Source of the DNA: Candidatus Scalindua sp.
GTDB taxonomy: Bacteria > Planctomycetota > Brocadiia > Brocadiales > Scalinduaceae
Length of the DNA stretch: 64,000 nt
Direction of reading: 5' to 3'
Assembly: GCA_031316155.1 (NCBI GenBank)
Contig: JALDRB010000009.1
Span: 1 to 64,000 of the forward strand
Below, piece after piece: positions 19,338 through 29,063 of this stretch (position 1 is its first letter; each line of letters starts with the position of its first letter). The notes under the pieces are model-generated. The model had not been told where the DNA came from and made no database searches. It worked only from the letters and a program-made list of their open reading frames with translations. Both the position numbers and the translations under genes were made by a program.

Positions 19338-19545
19338 ATTCAATATCCTTTTTGCGTTAGAAATAAAGGTGGTAATTCTAACAATGGATTTTGAACCGTC
19401 AAGAATAAAATCTAATCAGAGCCAGAGCGTGAACAAAATTTAATCTTGATTGCTGGCGGGAGTCATCTTATAATCCAGAAACAGTATGAATAAGTTTACC
19501 TTAAATTAGCAGGGGATTTATGGGAAACCATAGGAGTGAATAAAT

Positions 19546-20586
19546 TTGGCAATTGAAGTTCAAACGAAAAATTTTGAAAATATGCAATTTATAAACGAAA
19601 AATTCCTGAAGATAAAGAAAGAAGTAGGGAAGGTTATCGTAGGGCAGGAAGAGATGATCGATGCAATTATTATTGCGCTTTTTTCTGATGGCCATATTCT
19701 CTTGGAAGGCTTTCCCGGTCTGGGAAAGACCATAACCGTTAAGACCTTATCCAGGGTGATCGATGCGAAATTCCAGCGGGTACAGTTTACACCTGATCTC
19801 ATACCCAGCGATATTACGGGTTTTGAACTGTGCGATCCTGAAACCCGGAAAAGTACACTCCAAAAAGGCCCCGTTTTTACCAATCTACTCCTTGCTGATG
19901 AGATTAACAGAGCTCCGGCAAAGGTCCAGAGTGCTTTACTTGAGAGCATGCAGGAAAAGCAGGTTACTATCGGCAGAGATACCTTCAAGCTGGAAAAACT
20001 CTTCATAGTTCTTGCTACGCAAAATCCTATAGAAATTTCTGGAACATACCTCTTGCCTGAGGCGGAAATAGATAGATTTATGTTTAAGATCAAGATCGAT
20101 TATCCCTCTTTTAATGAAGAGAAGGAGATTACGGAAAGACAGGTGAGAGATGATGAGGTTGATCTTGATGTAGTCTTGAATCCAGAGGAAATAATCTCTT
20201 TACGGCATCTCATTGCAGAAAGGATTCCTTTATATAAGGAATCCCCAATCTTAAAGTACACTACCCGCATTGTGAGAGAGACAAGGCCTAGTTCGGATGG
20301 GAACGGTGTTGGCAATGGCGCTTTTGCTCATGATAACCGTGAAGTAAATAACCTGGTAATGTACGGAGCTTCGCCTCGGGCTTCGATTTACCTGGCCAAG
20401 GCTGCCCGTGTTTGTGCATTTTTATCCGGGAGTGATATGATACTGCCAGAACATATCCATAAGATGGCATATCCTGTATTAAGACACAGGATAATCCTGA
20501 CACACGAGGCAGAGTCTAAGGGTGTTGAACCTGACGATGTGATAGACGATGTGCTCAGCAGGGTGCCGATTTTGGAATGGGAATAA
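19546..20586 (+). CDS. MoxR-family AAA+ ATPase
   Basis: A 346-residue MoxR ATPase, a chaperone-like protein that usually acts with VWA-domain partners to mature or activate other proteins. Motifs: VGQEEMIDAIIIAL, Walker A EGFPGLGKT, Walker B LLADEINRAP, sensor 1 LATQNPIE with GTYLLPEAEIDRFMFK and a C-terminal lid with ASPRASIYLAKAAR. Start is TTG at 19546 with taggag 8 bases upstream. It is the first gene of a five-gene run (MoxR, DUF58, BatD-like, VWA, TPR) in the same direction, the standard Bat/CoxE-type arrangement. Confidence 0.93.
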   Translation: MAIEVQTKNFENMQFINEKFLKIKKEVGKVIVGQEEMIDAIIIALFSDGHILLEGFPGLGKTITVKTLSRVIDAKFQRVQFTPDLIPSDITGFELCDPETRKSTLQKGPVFTNLLLADEINRAPAKVQSALLESMQEKQVTIGRDTFKLEKLFIVLATQNPIEISGTYLLPEAEIDRFMFKIKIDYPSFNEEKEITERQVRDDEVDLDVVLNPEEIISLRHLIAERIPLYKESPILKYTTRIVRETRPSSDGNGVGNGAFAHDNREVNNLVMYGASPRASIYLAKAARVCAFLSGSDMILPEHIHKMAYPVLRHRIILTHEAESKGVEPDDVIDDVLSRVPILEWE

Positions 20587-20616
20587 AAAAATTTCATGTT
20601 GTAAGGAGATGTTTTT

Positions 20617-21471
20617 TTGAAAAGCAGGATTAGATTTCATATGCAAAGGTTAGTTTCAAACCTGTTCGAAGGTGTTTTTTCCAGTTATATAAAGACTACA
20701 CGGGGTGTTGAACTTGATGAGCTAAGAGCCTATCAGCCTGGTGATGAATTCAGATCAATTGACTGGAAGGCTACAACGAGGACGGGTATTTTGCATGTAA
20801 GATTAAAGTTGATGGACAGAAGGACATGTGTATTTTTCTTAATCGACAGGAGCGGTTCTAAGAAATTTGGTTCTTCATATTTTGCCAAGGAGGATATTCA
20901 GACAGCCATTGTCTCTCTCTTGGTACAATCGGCCACGGAAACAGGCAACCAGGTTAGTTTTGTAACGTTTACGGATAGGATTGAAAGGTTTGTTCCTCCG
21001 CAGTCCGGACAAAAAGAAAATATCAGGATTGTTGAAAGTCTTAAAAATGATAAGACCAGAGGCGTAAACACCGACCTGAATTGCGTTTTCGAGTTTTTAA
21101 ATACCCTCCAGATTACACCATCGCTGGTCTTTGTGCTGTCCGATTTCATGGCACCGTATAATTACACAAGATCGCTAAAAACTTTGTCCCAAAAACATGA
21201 CGTTGTTCCCGTGATTATTTCTGATATAAGGGAAGAGGCAATTCCAAAGGTGCGGGGCTTTGTTGCGGTGAGGGATTTGGAAACAGAGAAAATATTGCAT
21301 CTCGATTTGACAAAGGGCCTGGTATCAGATCTGCAATACAAAGCGTTGTTTCGGAAACTTAATCTTGAATACCTTACACTCAGGACTGATCAGGACGAGG
21401 AACAATGGGTAAGGTTGTTTTTTGATTTTTTTGATAAAAAAATAAGGAGAAGAAGTCGATTAAAAAGATAA
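20617..21471 (+). CDS. DUF58-domain protein of the MoxR/Bat operon
   Basis: A 284-residue protein with the DUF58 signature: RGVELDELRAYQPGDEFRSI, then DWKATTRTGILHVR, and a VWA-like fold starting FFLIDRSGS. DUF58 proteins almost always follow moxR and are thought to be its partner. The Asp-x-Ser-x-Ser metal site is only partly kept here (DRSGS). There is no membrane helix. The start is a TTG with aaggag upstream, 30 bases after moxR. The next gene starts 11 bases later. Confidence 0.88.
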   Translation: MKSRIRFHMQRLVSNLFEGVFSSYIKTTRGVELDELRAYQPGDEFRSIDWKATTRTGILHVRLKLMDRRTCVFFLIDRSGSKKFGSSYFAKEDIQTAIVSLLVQSATETGNQVSFVTFTDRIERFVPPQSGQKENIRIVESLKNDKTRGVNTDLNCVFEFLNTLQITPSLVFVLSDFMAPYNYTRSLKTLSQKHDVVPVIISDIREEAIPKVRGFVAVRDLETEKILHLDLTKGLVSDLQYKALFRKLNLEYLTLRTDQDEEQWVRLFFDFFDKKIRRRSRLKR

Positions 21472-21482
21472 AGAACGGTATA

Positions 21483-22895
21483 ATGGTATGTTTCTTATGT
21501 TTCTTTGTGTTTTTTCATAACAATGATAATAGCTGGGCGCAAGATTCCAATTCAGGGGAAAAAGAGACATTATTGGATTATGCTACGCCTGGTTCTGAGC
21601 AAAAGGCGCCGCAAGTTGAGGAGAATGCACCTGATTTAAGTGGGCCAGTCGAGCTGTGGACATTCATTGATAACTACCGCTTCGTTTCAGGTAAGATGGT
21701 CCATTTAACCGTACAGCTTTTATGGAAACTGGGCATAAACGTTAATACCGAGAAATTTGAGAATGTGGATCTCTCTCCGTTTAAGGTCGAAAATGTGACA
21801 ATTGGAGAGAGGCAAATATTTAATAACGATAGAGACTATCAACTCATCACTTTTATGCTATCCCTGCCTGATGATAAAGAGGAGGGTTTGTATACCATAC
21901 CTTCTATTACCATTCCCTATAAAGATGAAGTAAATAAGATTACCGGGCAGGCGACAACGAGTCCCATTCCTCTTAAGAAAGTTCCGATTATGGTCGAGGC
22001 ATCGGTGGATAAAGATGTTGTAAACCTCGGAGATAGAATTCACTATCAAATAATGATCTGGCACGAAAGATATATCGAAATCCTGAAAGAAAATTTAAAA
22101 ACGTTTAAGTTTGACCCGTTTAAAATGCTGGATTGTAATTTTCGAGAAGAGACAGATGGCAGGTTGAAAAAGTTGATTGTGGATTATGATATTTCAGTTT
22201 ATGATCTGGCGGAAGAGGAAAATACCCTTGAAATTCCTTCCTTGCCTGTTCTCTATTACAAGCAAACCGATGAAGTGCCGGAACGTGAAGAAGGGGAAGA
22301 GTTGTTTGTTACGCAACAGGTGAGTGCCCCTGCAATTCTGGTGTTAATGAACAGCTTACTGAAAAAGGTTGATGTTCCGCTTGAGAGTGTAAAGGGAATT
22401 GTTACGTATCCTAAAAGAAACATATATTTAAGGGGGTATTTACCCATAATTTTCGGAGCAATAATTATTGCCGTTCTTGGTGTGCTGGAGATGCGGAAAT
22501 ATGCTGGTAAGATTTCAAGTATTGTGAGGGAGAAGGTGGCTGAATCTCCTAAGGTTCATGCAGAAAAACTTGAAGAACTTGTTGAAGGTTTCAATTGCGA
22601 TGCAGAATCTCAAGAATTAAGAAAGTCGGTGGTCAATACCGGTTATGCTTTACGAGTCTTTTTAGGGGCTTTGGCTGAAGTGCCAAAAGAGAGTATCCTT
22701 TCGTTTACGACGACAAAGATTATTCAAACGCTGAAAATGAGAAAGGTAGCGGATAATCTAATTGAACCGGCATGTCTTATATTGAAAACCTTTGACTCGG
22801 CCATATTTGGAAAAGCTGATACGACAGAGTTGGAAAAGGCAGTACATGGAATAAAAGATCTTTTGAAGGAAGCGAAAAAGCGTGGCTATTGTTAG
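21483..22895 (+). CDS. BatD-like membrane-anchored protein of the MoxR operon
   Basis: A 470-residue protein with an N-terminal hydrophobic segment (CFLCFFVFFHN, likely signal), a long extracytoplasmic part rich in beta strands with repeated DGR/YxIPS patterns, a transmembrane helix around residues 319-338 (YLPIIFGAIIIAVLGVLEM) and a helical cytoplasmic tail of about 130 residues. This layout and its position between DUF58 and a VWA gene fit the BatD ('oxygen tolerance') family, but residue-level similarity is not obvious to me. Function in the complex is unknown. Confidence 0.65.
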   Translation: MVCFLCFFVFFHNNDNSWAQDSNSGEKETLLDYATPGSEQKAPQVEENAPDLSGPVELWTFIDNYRFVSGKMVHLTVQLLWKLGINVNTEKFENVDLSPFKVENVTIGERQIFNNDRDYQLITFMLSLPDDKEEGLYTIPSITIPYKDEVNKITGQATTSPIPLKKVPIMVEASVDKDVVNLGDRIHYQIMIWHERYIEILKENLKTFKFDPFKMLDCNFREETDGRLKKLIVDYDISVYDLAEEENTLEIPSLPVLYYKQTDEVPEREEGEELFVTQQVSAPAILVLMNSLLKKVDVPLESVKGIVTYPKRNIYLRGYLPIIFGAIIIAVLGVLEMRKYAGKISSIVREKVAESPKVHAEKLEELVEGFNCDAESQELRKSVVNTGYALRVFLGALAEVPKESILSFTTTKIIQTLKMRKVADNLIEPACLILKTFDSAIFGKADTTELEKAVHGIKDLLKEAKKRGYC

Positions 22896-23443
22896 TTTCT
22901 AAATTTTTTCTAAGACAAGCTTAGAAAAAAAGCCGCTTTCGGCGGGTTGTCATTTATCAATAACAATTCGAATAGGGAATCTCATTTTAAGTCTTTAGTA
23001 TTTTAATTTAACACAGACACCGAGGTCGCAGAGAAAAAACAAATTTTTGTTGTAGGGGTTCAAAATTTTAAACCTCTACTTTCGCTCTGCGTTCTCCGCG
23101 TTAAGGTAATTTAGTCTGAAATTATCAGTTTAAGCACAACAAAACCACAACTTACAAAACAACGACACCATGTTGGTAGTTTTGGCGCTCTAAGCGCCCA
23201 AACCGACATTAAGGTCTGTTCATTGTAAAAGGTTTTTTTAACTAACAACTCTGTTAATCTAAAATCAGGCAACTTTGCAATTCAGCTTTTCTTTATCGTA
23301 ATGCAAAAAAGTTTGAAAACCGCCTGTCTGCGTGCTGTCCCGCATAGGGAGATAGGTTTTCATGTAACAATCTGGCCGGACAGGAACACATATGAAATGT
23401 ATTTCTTTTTGTTCCGGCTCAGCCAGGTTGGGGGATATGTATA
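22896..23443 (+). other. 548-base intergenic stretch with short inverted repeats
   Basis: No gene supported. It begins with a hairpin (ttctaag...cttagaa near 22909-22927) that could end transcription. Around 22998-23106 lies an inverted pair of the type aacacagacaccgagg / ctctgcgttctccgcgtt, resembling dispersed repeats seen in many bacterial genomes. Another palindrome, ttttggcgctctaagcgcccaaa, lies near 23185-23207. It splits the Bat-type operon, so the VWA gene may have its own promoter. Confidence 0.45.
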
Positions 23444-24466
23444 TTGAATCTTGAACACCCAATCTTTCTTTTAGCTTTGATACCATTTCTTTTTCTATTG
23501 TTTTTGAAAAAGGAGAAAAAGTATCTGGGCTATTCAAGTGTGCGTCACCTGAAGGGTGCGAATATCATGAAAACATGTATCATGCACTTACCCAGGTATC
23601 TTTGTTTTTTTTCCATATTTTTTGCAACTCTTGCCTTTTCCAAGCCTCAATCTGATTATCACGAAACCGAAACAACATTTCAAGGTCGTGAAATAATACT
23701 CTCCATAGATACATCGTTTAGTATGACGGGCGAAGCTATGGAAAAAATAAAGGATATAGCAATGGGGTTTATAAAAAAAAGAAGTAACGATATGATAGGT
23801 ATAACAATTTATGGAACAGATGCGGCCCTCGTTGTTTTGCCTACCTGGGAAACACCGCTTCTGGAAAAGTCTTTAGATCGGATTATGCCGCAGCTTGTTG
23901 GTGTCAGAACTGCCATTGGTGAGGGAATTTTTACCTCTATACTCGCTCTTATTGAAAGGGACTTGGGACAAGTATTTGAAATTGACAAAATAAGAGAGAG
24001 CATAAACAGAGAGGAAAAACTTGGCAAATATGCCATTGATTTTGTAAAAATGGTAGAGAGAAGAGGCACAATGAAAAATAAGGTAATAGTTTTGTTTACT
24101 GATGGTATATATAATGTGGGAATTAATCCCGTCAGGCCGCTTCGTTTTGCCAAGAGGCTGGGGGTTAAGATACATGTGGTTTCCGTGCCAGCGTCTGGTG
24201 AAACAGGCGTGGAATACGAACAGGCAGCAGAAAGGATAGCATCTTTAAAAGAGGGCGTAGAATCAACGGGTGGGAAATATTTTGAGGCTGAGAATTATGA
24301 AGAAGTTGAAAAGTTTTATGAAGAGATAAATAAGATTGAGCAGGACAAGATTGTCGTTGAAAAGGTATTGAAGAAAAAAGATATGTTCTTTTTTCCTACA
24401 TTAGCCAGTATCTTTTTTCTTTTCGGTATGGTACTGATAGAAAATGTCTGGTTGAAATTTCCCTGA
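23444..24466 (+). CDS. VWA-domain membrane protein (BatA/BatB-like)
   Basis: A 340-residue protein with two N-terminal membrane helices (about residues 6-20 and 51-66), a von Willebrand A domain from about residue 84 and a C-terminal helix (about 318-335). The metal-ion-dependent adhesion site reads SIDTSFSM (DxSxS), with TDG later in VLFTDGIYNVG. This is the BatA/BatB architecture, which places the VWA domain in the periplasm or on the outer face. An inserted charged loop (IDKIRESINREEKLGKY) is unusual. Start is a TTG with gggga upstream. It precedes a TPR gene by about 110 bases. Confidence 0.85.
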   Translation: MNLEHPIFLLALIPFLFLLFLKKEKKYLGYSSVRHLKGANIMKTCIMHLPRYLCFFSIFFATLAFSKPQSDYHETETTFQGREIILSIDTSFSMTGEAMEKIKDIAMGFIKKRSNDMIGITIYGTDAALVVLPTWETPLLEKSLDRIMPQLVGVRTAIGEGIFTSILALIERDLGQVFEIDKIRESINREEKLGKYAIDFVKMVERRGTMKNKVIVLFTDGIYNVGINPVRPLRFAKRLGVKIHVVSVPASGETGVEYEQAAERIASLKEGVESTGGKYFEAENYEEVEKFYEEINKIEQDKIVVEKVLKKKDMFFFPTLASIFFLFGMVLIENVWLKFP

Positions 24467-24576
24467 AAATATAAACTATACTCATCTTATAATGGTTTTC
24501 GGATAGAATCCGAAATAACATTGAGCGAGTAAAGTCCTCTGCGCCTTTTGTCCGAAAGAATATTAGGAGAAATGAA

Positions 24577-25161
24577 ATGAATAAGAATACTTTGTTAAAG
24601 ATATTACTCGTTATCTTGGCAATTATCTTCATAGCTTATGGAAGGGGGTTCTGGAATCAAAGTAAACTCATTGAAAAAGCTGATAAAGATATAGAAATGG
24701 GCAGATATACTCATGCCAATGAGAATCTTGAAGAAGCAAGGAGTTCTAATTTTTACCGATTCACAAGATCATTGGGAAAAGAGGATCCCTATATTGCGTA
24801 TAATAAGGGGGTAGTATTAATGCTCATGGGAGATGAAAAAAGAGCCAAGATTGAATTCAAAAAAGCTGCTCTTACAGAAAAGGCAACAATCAAGGAGAAT
24901 GCACTATATAATAAGGCAAACTTAATAGCAACTGAAATGGATTTTATCAGTGCTGCAGAAGAATATACAAAGGCTTTAAAAATAGATCCTGAAGATTTCA
25001 AGGCAAAGAAGAATCTTGAAAGGATGCGTTTAAGCCAGAAACAGCTATCCACCTTATTTAGTCCTGTTAAACAAGAAAGAGAAGAGAGAGTTCAATCTCT
25101 CAAGCTCATTCCATGGGGTAATAAATACCGATATAGTGGGAATCAAAAGGTTCGCTGGTAA
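24577..25161 (+). CDS. Membrane-anchored TPR protein (BatC/BatE-like)
   Basis: A 194-residue protein: N-terminal membrane helix (LLKILLVILAIIFIAYG), then helical repeats, two of which are clear TPR units (PYIAYNKGVVLMLMGDEKRA and FISAAEEYTKALKIDPEDFK), then a basic tail. In Bat operons a TPR protein (BatC or BatE) follows the VWA genes, so this fits by position and structure. The ATG at 24577 has aggag 8 bases upstream. The gene is followed directly by a large palindrome and a mobile-element island; the next Bat-type gene is at 32922. Confidence 0.75.
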   Translation: MNKNTLLKILLVILAIIFIAYGRGFWNQSKLIEKADKDIEMGRYTHANENLEEARSSNFYRFTRSLGKEDPYIAYNKGVVLMLMGDEKRAKIEFKKAALTEKATIKENALYNKANLIATEMDFISAAEEYTKALKIDPEDFKAKKNLERMRLSQKQLSTLFSPVKQEREERVQSLKLIPWGNKYRYSGNQKVRW

Positions 25162-25163
25162 CT

Positions 25164-25289
25164 CAGTGGTTGAACCAACTACCCATCTACGGCGTTGCTG
25201 TAGAAATTCCGTAATCCTCACGTACTTGAGTACGTTCCGGTTCCGGAATTTCTACGCGCCTTGTACCTGGGCAGTTGGTTCAACCACTG
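25164..25289 (+). repeat. 126-base REP-like palindrome
   Basis: The outer arms CAGTGGTTGAACCAACTACC (25164) and GGGCAGTTGGTTCAACCACTG (ending 25289) pair over 22 bases with one mismatch. Inside, gtagaaattccg pairs with cggaatttctac, around a central acgtacttgagtacgt. It begins 2 bases after the TPR gene stop, so it can form a long hairpin in the transcript. Confidence 0.8.
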
Positions 25290-25423
25290 GCTGGTTTTAC
25301 CTTTTCATCATATTCAAAATTGATCTTATTACTTTGCTGGACTAAGAGTAGGATAGACAGGTTTCTCTTGACAGTTACTTCAAACCTTAGCGTTTGTTTC
25401 CTTTTTAGGCGAGCTTCAATCGG

Positions 25424-25628
25424 GGGACACCATACCTATTTAATTGACATATAAGGGTACAAAAGCTAAATATTTTGGTATAACACAAAGGAAAAACCGT
25501 GGACAAAAGACGTTTTTTAGTAATGTTAGTTTTTGATCCGTCTTGAGAAAACTATAGAGGGGTGTTTCTCAAGCTTAAAAAATCAGGACGAAATCCCATG
25601 AAAAACAAATAAATAGGTATGGTGTCCC
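25424..25628. mobile_element. 205-base MITE-like element
   Basis: The 19-base ends are exact inverted repeats: GGGACACCATACCTATTTA (25424) and TAAATAGGTATGGTGTCCC (ending 25628). No coding frame lies inside. The size and perfect ends suggest a miniature or deleted transposable element. It abuts the left end of the IS4-type element at 25629. Confidence 0.65.
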
Positions 25629-27278
25629 AATACTGTTCGGCACGGAGTTTGATAAGGTAGTTCAACAGATAAGACACTGTGAGATTATTGTACTAATTGG
25701 TTGTGAGAATACAAGTGAATACCTAATATATGACGGGACTGAGAAATGAAGACATACCACTCCCACGAAACTTTCAAAGGTGAAAGATTCCTTAAGAGTG
25801 ACTATTTGTTTTGGTCTTCTATTTTAAGACTTTCGATATGTTTCATGAGCTCTTCCATGGTAGCCCATCCCTGGAAGTACAGACAGATCATCTCGAAGGT
25901 TCGTTTCGTGGGTTTACGTCCAGTCCATAATCTGATTAATAGACTGGCAATCAGGGCACAGTAGACTTGAATCTGTATTCCGTTTTGTGAAAGAGATAAC
26001 AGGTGCTGGCGCCCCAGTATACACTTAAACCACCTAAAGAAGATTTCAATTTGCCAGCGATAACGATAGATAAGTCCGATAAGTTCTGCCGGTAGGTCCA
26101 TACGGTCAGTGGCAATTAACAATGTGTGTTCCGGGGAGTTGGTTCTGAATGTCTTTTTGCTGGAGACACGAGATTTTCGTTTATATCCTGAGAGTACTCG
26201 TTCATCATAATAGTTAATTTGTATAATTCTTATAGGCCTGGAGATGACGTCTCGTTTTTGTTTACACCCAAGTCTGACAGTTCGATCAAACGCTACTCCT
26301 GCTTCAAGGCATGCTTTACTCAGGTGATGTTCTTCTATGATTTCATAACTTGTGTTATCCTGTACACGAACAACAAAAGAACTCTTTTTTTGAATAATGC
26401 TCTCCAGCAATTGATATTCTCTATAACCGGCATCCAGGCAATAGAGTTTACCGGAAGATAATGAAGATTTTAGTTGAGTTCTTTCGTTCGCATTAGCATC
26501 AGTAACTTGAGCTCTAAGAGGAACTCCTTTAAGGACATCAAATTCTAGATGCATCTTTACAGCTCGATGGTCTTTATCAAGCCATAAGGCCCATAGCATC
26601 TTTGGGAGTGCTTTGAGCAAAGTGCCATCTACAGCAACTACGGTTACGTTAAGATCTTGTAAACGCTTGTCCAGGTTCAAAGAACCAACCTGGCTGGCAA
26701 GTTTGCTAATAATGGATGTAAGGAGTTCTGGGTCAAATATTCTGCTTGCAGCCGAGAGACTTCCCAGACTGGTTCTTTTAATGCCAAGCTTACTTTGTAC
26801 ATTTTTTAAAGTGCTGGCCTTTTGTATTGAACGTAATGCAGTAAGAATTGGATTAAAGAAATATAGTAACGTAAGGCTTACACGTATTGATCGTAATGTA
26901 GTGTTCGATTGAAACAATCGGCATGGTCATGAAGCTGCTTAAGCAGTGGTTTAAAAGAGCGTAGGATGGATAGTTTTTGTATGTCCTGCTCCTTGATTTT
27001 TTACCCTTGTTTGTATCATCCGAAATACTCATAAATGGAATTGATAACAGGAGCAGGGAAGAAAATCAACAACAAAATATTATATAAGCTATTGATATTA
27101 CATAAGTTATGAAAATTTACGATTTGCGACATTAAAAATATTTTCAGATATTTTTTTAACGAAGTGGTTTGCGTAAAAAAACAGAAAAGAAATTTCGGCA
27201 TGCTTGACTGAGAACAGATATGGAGAGAGTAGATGAGTTCAAAAAAAGCGTTCTCAAACACCGTGCCGAACAGTATTG
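25629..27278 (-). mobile_element. IS4-type insertion sequence
   Basis: About 1650 bases bounded by terminal inverted repeats: CAATACTGTTCGGCACGGAG at 25629 and its complement ending CCGTGCCGAACAGTATTG at 27278; over 28 bases 25 or more match. It holds one transposase gene on the minus strand. No clean short target duplication is visible. A further outer inverted pair (CAATCGGGGGACAyCAT at 25417 and 27295) brackets this element together with the small element on its left, pointing to nested insertions. Confidence 0.75.
25802..27032 (-). pseudogene. IS4-family DDE transposase with N-terminal frameshifts
   Basis: The main frame (25802-26917) gives 371 residues with DDE features: VVAVDGTLL (first Asp), YCLDAGYREY (second Asp) and the IS4 YREK-like segment YRYRWQIEIFFRWFK (Glu). 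Upstream, a second frame encodes IKEQDIQKLSILRSF followed by KPLLKQLHDHADCF, which clearly belongs to the same protein, and a third frame gives a start MSISDDTNKGKK at 27032. Thus the N-terminus is broken twice, near 26886 and in an A-run near 27001. The full protein would be about 409 residues. Either the element is decayed, or these are indel errors. Confidence 0.8.
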
Positions 27279-27346
27279 ATGATGTCCCCCGATTGCGGAC
27301 AATATACACAGAATTTAAGCAAGTATTAATACATAGTTGGTAAGTT

Positions 27347-28732
27347 CCACAACATCGTATACACATCTTAGTGTCACTAGCTGTGTCATAACATCGTATA
27401 CACTTAGCAAAAATTGTTTAATAGGGATTCTGTTTTTTAGGTTCCCTTAGTTTATAAGATTCTGTTTGATTAATTGTTTTGAGCTCAATGTTGCTTGATA
27501 ATAAACACTTAATTCTTGTTTACCGTATTTAGTATTGCCCATACATATTCAAAACTTAAAGCTTTATTAATATACACCTTCATTGAGAATTGTAATATAC
27601 CCTTTTTCATCTACTAAACGGACAAAATGTATTCTCCTCTTGTTATTGGTAATTCCTCTGATGGGTCGAAGGTGAAGCCTTCTGGTAATAATCTTCGTGT
27701 ATAGCCTTTGCAATATTGCTGAGAGAAATTATCTTTTTTTTATATTTCGATAGTTGTTATGTTTATCTCTAAATTTCTTTGATTCAACTCTTAGTTCTTT
27801 CAGATCTTTTGGCTTTGATTGCCAGAGTAATTCATTAAAACGTTTATTAAAAAATTTTCTATATATCCGTTTCTCCATGGTTCTTTAAATGGTATAAACA
27901 CTATATCAATACCGAAATTTAAGCAGAATCGAGATAGTTTACCAAAGGGTCTTAATATGATACAGGCTTCTCTGAAAGATGCTTGTTATCAAGTTGTAAA
28001 AATCGGGAAGCCCAAAAAGCCTTCCAATCATTGATCAGAAAGCTGATAACGCTCTCAGCACCCTCTTGTCTGTATATTGTTCCAAGTTTGCTTGATTGGT
28101 ATAAACATCTATTCTGTTTACAGAAACAATAGATCCGCATCCTTGTATATACTGGGTGTCACCAGATCAAGCTGATGTACGTGCCCTGGATGCTTAGTTT
28201 TGATTGTAGGATAATATTTTCCTGACGTAGTTTCATTTTTGTGCCTTGATTTTTCAATAAAAGGTCATTTCTTTTTAAGACCCGATTGATGGTGGAAAGT
28301 CCTGGTTTCTCTTGGTACCCCAAGGTATCAAGTTCTTGATGAATAGACAATTTTCCACAGAAAGAATATTTGGTTGAAGGTCTATCCCTTGTCACTAATT
28401 TCTTTTCTGCTTTCTACAATTGCCTGTTCAAGCTCTTTTATTAATTTTACCGGGTTTATGATGCGGTTCTTTTTTTGATTTATCAAGATACCACCTTTCC
28501 CTGATTCTGCTCTCTCAAGCCATTTATAAACCCAAGCTCTTGTCCGATTAAGTTCCTGATGGATTTCTGTAACCGTTTTTCCTTCTGAACTTAATTGAGT
28601 ACATCTATGGCGAAGTTGTATTTTTCTTTATTGTTTTTGCTATTTTTTATCCATTTTGTACAATTCCTTTTAAAGGAAATTATATAATGTGTATACGATG
28701 TTGTGGGACAAAAAGTGTATACGATGTTATGA
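27347..28732 (-). mobile_element. Degenerate IS481-like (integrase core) element
   Basis: Minus-strand frames give scattered pieces of an IS481/IS3-type transposase: STINRVLKRNDLL near 28290, AISFLINDWKAF and FLQLDNKHLSEKP near 27960-28060, and FTFDPSEELPITRGEYIL near 27640. Stops interrupt every frame, so it is inactive. The ends carry two inverted-repeat pairs: CCACAACATCGTATACACA (27347) with its complement ending at 28706, and TCATAACATCGTATACACTT (27386) with its complement ending at 28732. The doubled ends suggest overlapping insertions of related elements. Confidence 0.75.
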
Positions 28733-28933
28733 AACACACCACATAGTTATTAACTTTTCTCTAATTTGCGATACTTCCGGTGGAATAGTTATCATTGTAA
28801 AATAACGTTACACAAAACATACTATACAGATAGATAAGTATAAAAACAACATACTTGACATTTGTCAAATATTTTATAGAATTCATAACTATACAGAACC
28901 TGTAGAATAACTTGTTCTCCCCGCCTGCGGCGG

Positions 28934-28995
28934 TGCGAACAAGGAGTTTGAACAGACATCTATTTTCAATGTTGCTCCTCAACTCCGCGTTAGGC
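28934..28995 (+). repeat. attC-like site, left boundary of a lone integron cassette
   Basis: Right core GTTAGGC at 28989-28995 (fits GTTRRRY). Left core about TGCGAAC at 28934-28940. GAGTTTGA near 28944 pairs with TCAACTC near 28979 with one unpaired T. A stronger hairpin (CTTGTTC / GAACAAG, with ccgcctgcggcgg inside) lies just to the left at 28911-28943. Confidence 0.6.
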
Positions 28996-29063
28996 ACGGA
29001 CAAATTCCACAGATTTGGCAAACTTAAACGCAATTAACAACTTAAATTGGAGGAGGGTCTCAA

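Noticed and set aside
23265-23537. Minus-strand frame of 90 codons before the VWA gene
   Set aside because: Its first part is antisense to the VWA gene start. The remainder has no ribosome binding site and no recognisable family; kept only as part of the intergenic stretch.
27016-27366. Minus-strand frame of 116 codons between the two IS elements
   Set aside because: It spans the IS4-type terminal repeat and the start of the next element, so it cannot be a real gene.
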